A stretch of DNA of 10,970 nucleotides, from the NCBI GenBank assembly GCA_934663885.1, contig CAKUKW010000048.1, positions 1 through 10,970 of the forward strand, written 5' to 3'. The position numbers and the translations under genes were made by a program. The DNA is from an uncultured Tidjanibacter sp. GTDB taxonomy: Bacteria; Bacteroidota; Bacteroidia; Bacteroidales; Rikenellaceae. Below, piece after piece: positions 6,875 through 10,970 of the stretch (position 1 is the stretch's first letter; each line of letters opens with the position of its first letter). The notes below the pieces were generated by a model. The model saw only the letters and a program-made list of their open reading frames with translations, was not told the DNA's origin and ran no database searches.

Positions 6875-8104
6875 TTATTTTTCGAAGCGCAGTGCGATGT
6901 GCCTGTCCAGTGCGCGCTCGCTGTCGGGTGCGCCGGCAGGGTGCGTAGCGAATTCCTTACCGAAACCTTCGGTGGAAACGCGGGCTGCGCTGATGCCGTT
7001 CTTAACGAATACGGATTTAACGAACTCTGCCCTTTCTTTCGAAATTTCATCGTTTACGGCTACGCTACCGGTCTTGTCGGCATAACCGCCGATCCTTATC
7101 TTCGCAGCAGGATATGCTTTCAATATATGGGCTATATTGTCGAGCTGTGTCCTGGAACCGGGGGTCATTTCCGTTGTGCTGTCGTGTTCGAAGTCGATAT
7201 GGTCGAAGTGGAACCATTTGCTTTTCAACTGTTCGTTAGTACCGTTACGGTATTCGGCCGAATTGAGGAATTCGATCATTTTGGCTTCCATGCTGTTTTC
7301 CCTAGCCATTATTTTCTGGCCGTTCGAGAGGGTGAACTCTTTCAGGTCGGTTGCCAGTTTGTTGGCTTCGTTCTTTACGCTGTTAGCGGCATTGTCTACT
7401 GCGGTTTCAACCTTTTCGGTTTCGGCTTTAAGCCTTGCCCGTTCTTCCCTGGTGTCGCAAGACCTGAATATGAGGAAAGCGATAATGAGGATGGCAAGTA
7501 TTATAATAACCCACCAGATCCAGCCCATGCCCTTTTTCTCTTTTACAGCTACAGCCGTCTTCTTGTTGTCAACTTTGGCAGCTCCGGGAACAATGATGTT
7601 GAGCTGGCGTGCAATATCTTCGGGGATATCCCTTACGATCTCGCCTTTTTCCCTGCCGAGGTCTTCCATGAGTGTACCGAGTGAAACTTTCTGCTTCACG
7701 CTCATATCGCCGAACCATGCTGCTATCGTAGCTGCAACCCAGTTTCCGAGCCTGTCGGCGCTTTCTACCTTAACCCCTGATTTATTTGCTATCGCTTTCG
7801 GGAACTCATTGTTCTTCGCGCCTAAGAGAGCGTTTTCGAACCTCTCGCCGATGTTCATTCCGTCTATCACGCCGCTGCCTTCAAAAATAGCATTGAGGTC
7901 TTTGCGGAGGTTGTGCTTGCCTGCGAGTTCGATGTCGCTCTTAATGGCGGGAGTCGCTCCCTTGGTGCACATGGCTCCGAGCATGGACGGAAGAATGTAG
8001 GAAATAGCGGACGCTACATTGGTTTCCTTTTCGCCGAGAGTAGCGGCAGCTTTCGTTACCCTTTCCTTGGTAACCAGATCTTTAATAGATTGGTAAATTT
8101 TCAT
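6875..8104 (-). CDS. DUF937-transmembrane-OmpA chimeric envelope protein
   Basis: The 409-aa product has three parts. Residues about 1-175 resemble DUF937 (helical, Ala/Gly/Leu-rich, e.g. ASAISYILPSMLGAM), a family of unknown function. Residues 195-213 form one strong membrane helix (WIWWVIIILAILIIAFLIF), preceded by lysines, followed by a charged probable coiled coil at about 218-255. Residues about 290-409 form an OmpA C-terminal peptidoglycan-binding domain: GGYADKTGS and SKERAEFVK place D343 and R358 at the positions of the two diaminopimelate-binding residues (15 apart, as in known OmpA domains), and the end reads FGKEFATHPA...RALDRHIAL. There is no N-terminal signal peptide, so I infer DUF937 in the cytoplasm, a single membrane span, and OmpA in the periplasm holding the cell wall. 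It is divergent from msrBA and ends at a strong terminator. The function is unknown. Confidence 0.88.
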   Translation of the reverse strand: MKIYQSIKDLVTKERVTKAAATLGEKETNVASAISYILPSMLGAMCTKGATPAIKSDIELAGKHNLRKDLNAIFEGSGVIDGMNIGERFENALLGAKNNEFPKAIANKSGVKVESADRLGNWVAATIAAWFGDMSVKQKVSLGTLMEDLGREKGEIVRDIPEDIARQLNIIVPGAAKVDNKKTAVAVKEKKGMGWIWWVIIILAILIIAFLIFRSCDTREERARLKAETEKVETAVDNAANSVKNEANKLATDLKEFTLSNGQKIMARENSMEAKMIEFLNSAEYRNGTNEQLKSKWFHFDHIDFEHDSTTEMTPGSRTQLDNIAHILKAYPAAKIRIGGYADKTGSVAVNDEISKERAEFVKSVFVKNGISAARVSTEGFGKEFATHPAGAPDSERALDRHIALRFEK

Positions 8105-8326
8105 AATCTTTATTGTTTTAAGTTGTTAAAAATGTGTTTGATTCCATTCTATGCAAATACTGTGCAAAAGTGTGAAACGCCCGGTTTGCCGCGGCATAAA
8201 ATGTGTTTACCGTTACTGGAAATGATTTATATTGACACTCACCGCAGTTAAGGGGCCTATAAGGTATACCGATTAAAAAAAATCGCTATCTTGCGGCGGT
8301 TTTCCCAAATTATTATATTGTTATAC

Positions 8327-9196
8327 ATGAATAAAGAACTTACCGATTTCGAAAAGTCCGTAATAGTGGACAAGGGCACCGAGCTCCCTTTCAGCGGCGA
8401 ATATTGCTATAACAAAAGGAAAGGTACCTATGTGTGCAGGCAGTGCGGTGAACCCCTTTACCGCTCCGAGGATAAATTCGAATCGAGCTGCGGCTGGCCC
8501 AGTTTCGATGACGAGATAGGAGGCGCCGTCAAAAGGAGGCCGGATGCCGACGGGATGCGTACCGAAATCACGTGCGCGAAATGCGGGGGCCACCTCGGGC
8601 ATGTTTTCACGGGAGAGAAACACACTGCTAAAGATACGCGGCATTGTGTGAATTCCATATCGCTTAAATTCGTGCCGGAAGGACCGGAAGAGCAGGAAAA
8701 GGAAAATCCTCTCAAGACCGAAACGGCGCTCTTTGCAGGCGGAAGCTTCTGGGGCGTCGAACACCTGATGAAAGACGAGCCTGGAGTTATCACCACTCAG
8801 GTGGGTTACTGCGGCGGCACTTTCCGTAACCCGACCTACGACGACGTATGTACGGGAAAGACGGGGCATGCCGAAACAGTGAGGGTCGTTTATGACTCAG
8901 ACATAGTTTCGTTTGAAAAACTTGCGAGGTTGTTTTTCGAGATACACGATACTTCCAGCATAGACGGTCAGGGCCCGGATACCGGAAACCAGTACCGTTC
9001 GGCCGTATTCTATACCACCGCCGGACAGAAGGAAATAGCAGAGAAACTTATTGAAGAGCTCCGCTCGAAAGGATATGAGGTTGCGACCGAAGTTACGGCA
9101 CCGGACACTTTCTGGCGTGCGGAAGACTATCACCAGAAATACTATGACCGTAAGGGGACGTGTCCTTATTGCCATAAACGTGTGAAAAAGTTTTAG
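8327..9196 (+). CDS. msrBA: Methionine sulfoxide reductase MsrB-MsrA fusion, MsrA half lacking catalytic Cys
   Basis: The 289-aa product repairs oxidised methionine. The start is ATG 8327 (MNKELTDFEKS, the normal start of MsrB); an upstream in-frame extension to 8291 looks non-coding. The MsrB domain, about 1-118, reduces Met-R-sulfoxide and has both zinc CxxC pairs (C37/C40, C83/C86), GHLGHVF and catalytic C107 in RHCVNS. After a Glu/Lys-rich linker (119-131), the MsrA domain (132-289) has the expected fold motifs YDDVCTGKTGHAETV, HDTSS and AEDYH. However, the catalytic GCFWG motif is GSFWG, with S140 encoded by AGC 8744-8746. MsrA chemistry on Met-S-sulfoxide needs that cysteine, so this half is predicted inactive or altered. 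Extra cysteines at C162, C279 and C282 are absent from the stand-alone MsrA downstream. A one-base sequencing error (TGC to AGC) cannot be excluded. Confidence 0.93.
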   Translation: MNKELTDFEKSVIVDKGTELPFSGEYCYNKRKGTYVCRQCGEPLYRSEDKFESSCGWPSFDDEIGGAVKRRPDADGMRTEITCAKCGGHLGHVFTGEKHTAKDTRHCVNSISLKFVPEGPEEQEKENPLKTETALFAGGSFWGVEHLMKDEPGVITTQVGYCGGTFRNPTYDDVCTGKTGHAETVRVVYDSDIVSFEKLARLFFEIHDTSSIDGQGPDTGNQYRSAVFYTTAGQKEIAEKLIEELRSKGYEVATEVTAPDTFWRAEDYHQKYYDRKGTCPYCHKRVKKF

Positions 9197-9263
9197 AACC
9201 CCGTTTGAATTTTACTTACTGAAATTCAATATACTATTAATTATTCTTTAAAATATTGCGGAA

Positions 9264-9779
9264 ATGAATAATTTGAATGCGGGCCGTAGCGGTGAAAACC
9301 TGCGGACGGCTTATTTTGCGGGAGGGTGTTTCTGGGGAGTGGAGCACCTGTTAAAAAAGGAACCCGGAGTGATTGCGGTAGAGCCCGGATACATGGGCGG
9401 CCATCTTGCCGAGCCTACTTACCAGGATGTGTGCACTGGTGGAACAGGCCATGCGGAAACAGTGAGGGTTGTTTTCGATCCGGCGCTGACGTCGTACGAA
9501 ACCCTTGCGAAACTCTTTTTTGAAATACACGATCCCACACAGATCGACAGGCAGGGCCCCGATATAGGGAGCCAGTACAGGTCGGCCGTATTTTATGCCG
9601 ATGAAGACCAGAAGGCTACGGCGGACATGCTTATAACGGAGTTGATAAAAAAAGGTTATGACGTTGTGACCGAGGTTCTTCCTGCCGGTGATTTCTGGGT
9701 GGCCGAGGATTACCATCATAATTATTACGGGCGTAAGGGAACGCAGCCGTACTGCCATTCTTATGTAAAGAGGTTTTAA
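9264..9779 (+). CDS. msrA: Peptide methionine-S-sulfoxide reductase MsrA
   Basis: The 171-aa product reduces methionine-S-sulfoxide in proteins. ATG 9264 gives a short 14-residue lead before the domain. The catalytic motif FAGGCFWGVEHL is intact with C22 (TGT 9327-9329). Other conserved parts are GYMGG, DVCTGGTGHAETV, FFEIHDPTQ, QYRSAVF and AEDYH; one C-terminal Cys (C164 in PYCHSY) could act as resolving residue. It aligns without gaps with the MsrA half of the preceding fusion, about 102 of 157 residues identical by eye count (65%), so it arose by tandem duplication. It starts 67 nt after the fusion gene with no terminator between, so the two are probably co-transcribed. It would supply the S-reductase activity the fusion seems to lack. 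Confidence 0.95.
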   Translation: MNNLNAGRSGENLRTAYFAGGCFWGVEHLLKKEPGVIAVEPGYMGGHLAEPTYQDVCTGGTGHAETVRVVFDPALTSYETLAKLFFEIHDPTQIDRQGPDIGSQYRSAVFYADEDQKATADMLITELIKKGYDVVTEVLPAGDFWVAEDYHHNYYGRKGTQPYCHSYVKRF

Positions 9780-9822
9780 TAGCCCATCATAACCTGTGTA
9801 AAAACAGGGGCAGAATTATGTT

Positions 9823-9851
9823 AAACGCGCGGCACACAGGCCGCGCGTTTT
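9823..9851 (+). terminator. Terminator between convergent msrA and tal
   Basis: AAACGCGCGG (9823-9832) pairs perfectly with CCGCGCGTTT (9841-9850) around an 8-nt loop, followed by one more T and CTATT. It is 10 bp and GC-rich and sits 43 nt after the msrA stop. On the minus strand a shorter T-run follows, so it may also serve tal. Confidence 0.85.
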
Positions 9852-9945
9852 CTATTGCGCTTGATAAATGATATTATTTATTAAGCCGTCTTTTGCATTA
9901 AACATTCTTGGGCCAAACCGTCGGAAACACCCCTTCCGGATAACC

Positions 9946-10599
9946 TTATTCCATCTTTGCCGCGTCTTTTACGAACGCCTCCACACCCTTGTCGGTAAGC
10001 GGATGGTTCAGTAGGCCCATTATGGTGTTCAGTGGGCAGGTGGCTATGTCGGAACCGACTTCAACGCACTGGATAATATGCTGCGTGGTACGGATAGAAG
10101 CGGCAATTATCTGTGTTTCGAATTCGTAATAATTGTACATTTCGACTATCTCGCCCACGAGTGCGATACCGTCGCTGCTGATATCGTCGAGGCGGCCTAC
10201 GAACGGTGATACGTAAGTGGCTCCGGCTTTGGCAGCGAGGAGGGCCTGTCCGACGCTGAATATAAGGGTGCAATTAGTACGGATACCGTTGTCGGAGAAA
10301 TATTTTACGGCGCGTATGCCGTCGGCAGTGGCCGGAACCTTGACAACTATCTGCTTGTGCAGGGCCGCGAGTTCCTTGCCTTCCTTTATCATCGAGTCGT
10401 AATCGGTCGAAAGCACCTCCGCGCTGACATCCCCGTCAACGAGGTTGCATATATCTACATAGTGTTTGAGAATGTTTTTTTCGCCTTTGATGCCCTCTTT
10501 CGCCATAAGGGTGGGGTTGGTCGTCACCCCGTCGAGTATTCCCAGCGAGGCCGCCTGGCGGATCTGCTCCAGGTTGGCTGTGTCTACGAAGAATTTCAT
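9946..10599 (-). CDS. tal: Transaldolase, small TalC/FSA-like subfamily
   Basis: The 217-aa product moves a dihydroxyacetone unit between sugar phosphates in the non-oxidative pentose phosphate pathway. The start is ATG at 10597-10599 (MKFFVDTANLEQI), the standard N-terminus; a 19-codon upstream extension is rejected because its ATG (10654-10656) overlaps the predicted promoter element. The Schiff-base lysine is K87 in IVVKVP. Conserved blocks GVTTNPTLMAKEG, YVSPFVGRLDD and AASIRTTQH are present. Fructose-6-phosphate aldolases of the same fold carry Gln and Tyr at two diagnostic sites; here they are E61 (SAEVL) and F133 (SPFVGR), the transaldolase residues. Transaldolase is therefore preferred over aldolase, though only an assay separates them. 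A separate promoter and terminators on both sides indicate a single-gene unit. Confidence 0.93.
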   Translation of the reverse strand: MKFFVDTANLEQIRQAASLGILDGVTTNPTLMAKEGIKGEKNILKHYVDICNLVDGDVSAEVLSTDYDSMIKEGKELAALHKQIVVKVPATADGIRAVKYFSDNGIRTNCTLIFSVGQALLAAKAGATYVSPFVGRLDDISSDGIALVGEIVEMYNYYEFETQIIAASIRTTQHIIQCVEVGSDIATCPLNTIMGLLNHPLTDKGVEAFVKDAAKME

Positions 10600-10653
10600 G
10601 TTTTCTATTATTAGGTTATTATGATTGATTCGATGTTTTTGCGGATGGATTTT

Positions 10654-10661
10654 CAAAAGTA
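10654..10661 (-). promoter_or_regulatory. tal: Bacteroidetes-type -7 promoter element for tal
   Basis: On the minus strand the bases read TACTTTTG, an exact TAnnTTTG match. Transcription would begin near 10649 and leave about a 50-nt leader before ATG 10599. No TTG -33 element is seen at about 20 nt upstream. The gap 10600-10720 holds nothing else I can identify. Confidence 0.5.
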
Positions 10662-10720
10662 ATGATTTTACCCGTCCCGCAGCCCGACGGCTCGCGTCTA
10701 AATATCATAAATTTATGAAC

Positions 10721-10758
10721 AAAACAAAAGCCCTGCGTTAAAGCGGGGCTTTTGTTTT
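10721..10758 (-). terminator. Terminator after metK
   Basis: AAAACAAAAGCCC (10721-10733) pairs perfectly with its complement at 10746-10758, with further pairing possible at the loop base. The A-rich and T-rich flanks make it suitable on either strand. It lies 23 nt past the metK stop and separates metK from tal. Confidence 0.88.
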
Positions 10759-10781
10759 CCGTAATGCGGCTCCGGGAATAC

Positions 10782-10970
10782 TTATATGCCGAATTCCTTA
10801 CGCAGCATATCTACGGCGTCGAGCTTCTCCCATCCGAAGAATTCGACCTCTTTTTCCGTTTCTTTACCGCCGCGCAGGAGAGTGATCTTTTTCGTGTAGG
10901 GCCTGTGTCCGAAGTGCCCGTATGAGGCCGTGGCCTCGAATATCGGGTTCTTGAGCCCGAATTGACTGAC
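10782..10970 (-). CDS. metK: S-adenosylmethionine synthetase, C-terminal end (partial)
   Basis: Only the last 62 residues lie in the window; the gene continues past its edge. MetK makes S-adenosylmethionine from methionine and ATP in the cytoplasm. The fragment contains KNPIFEATASYGHFGHRPY, matching the conserved PI...TAxYGHFG block near the MetK C-terminus, and ends FFGWEKLDAVDMLRKEFGI, corresponding to the terminal WEKxD segment. A polar stretch between the two blocks (KKITLLRGGKETEKE) is longer than in E. coli MetK, where the blocks nearly adjoin; longer forms are common in Bacteroidetes. Stop TAA is at 10782-10784 on the complement. Confidence 0.93.
   Translation of the reverse strand, partial: VSQFGLKNPIFEATASYGHFGHRPYTKKITLLRGGKETEKEVEFFGWEKLDAVDMLRKEFGI

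Noticed and set aside
6899-8000. Long plus-strand open frames (261 and 287 codons) opposite the DUF937-OmpA gene
   Set aside because: They overlap each other and the well-supported minus-strand gene, and lack any domain signature; the minus-strand protein explains the region.
8232-8263. TTGACA and TATAAG as a proteobacterial-type promoter for msrBA
   Set aside because: The spacer is 20 bp, outside the usual 16-18, and this style of promoter is not expected for the short Bacteroidetes sigma factor encoded here.
10600-10656. A 19-residue N-terminal extension of the transaldolase
   Set aside because: Its ATG overlaps the predicted -7 promoter element, the extra residues are low complexity, and MKFFVDTANL is the standard family start.

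Overview
The window looks like a chromosomal segment of a Bacteroidetes bacterium, probably order Bacteroidales. The main reasons are a short primary sigma factor (286 aa) that lacks the long region 1.1 and spacer of proteobacterial RpoD, genes without clear Shine-Dalgarno sequences, two good matches to the Bacteroidetes -7 promoter element TAnnTTTG (271-278 on +; 10654-10661 on -), and a DegQ/HtrA protease with a Bacteroidetes-type C-terminus. The exact genus cannot be read from the sequence. There are no rRNA or tRNA genes, CRISPR arrays or transposase genes.

Layout. 1-190: the C-terminal end of a DUF488 protein. 385-2164: two tandem paralogous genes for small exported or membrane proteins of unknown function, both carrying a PGxGQFYNG motif. 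Between them, at about 1165-1375, lies a decayed third copy with its leader and C-terminal end still recognisable. 2435-3916: a DegQ/HtrA periplasmic protease with two PDZ domains. A strong terminator follows, then a conspicuous nested inverted repeat (4035-4196), then the primary sigma factor rpoD (4229-5089). 5239-6666 (-): a cardiolipin synthase, convergent with rpoD and separated from it by a 30-bp palindrome. 6875-8104 (-): a DUF937-transmembrane-OmpA chimeric envelope protein. 8327-9779 (+): a methionine sulfoxide reductase MsrB-MsrA fusion followed by a stand-alone MsrA. 9946-10599 (-): a small transaldolase of the TalC/FSA-like family. 10782-10970 (-): the C-terminal end of S-adenosylmethionine synthetase MetK.

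How the genes relate. Most are separate transcription units bounded by clear hairpin terminators, so this is not one operon. Several concern the cell envelope or protein quality control: DegQ, cardiolipin synthase, the OmpA-type anchor, the secreted paralogues and oxidised-methionine repair. The remainder is core housekeeping (rpoD, tal, metK).

The main points for follow-up are as follows. (1) The MsrA half of the MsrB-MsrA fusion has serine in place of the catalytic cysteine (GSFWG), while the adjacent stand-alone MsrA, about 65% identical, keeps GCFWG. (2) The DegQ catalytic Asp position is Glu. (3) A 25-bp perfect inverted repeat lies inside a second inverted repeat just upstream of rpoD. 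(4) The tandem paralogue family contains a frame-broken remnant.
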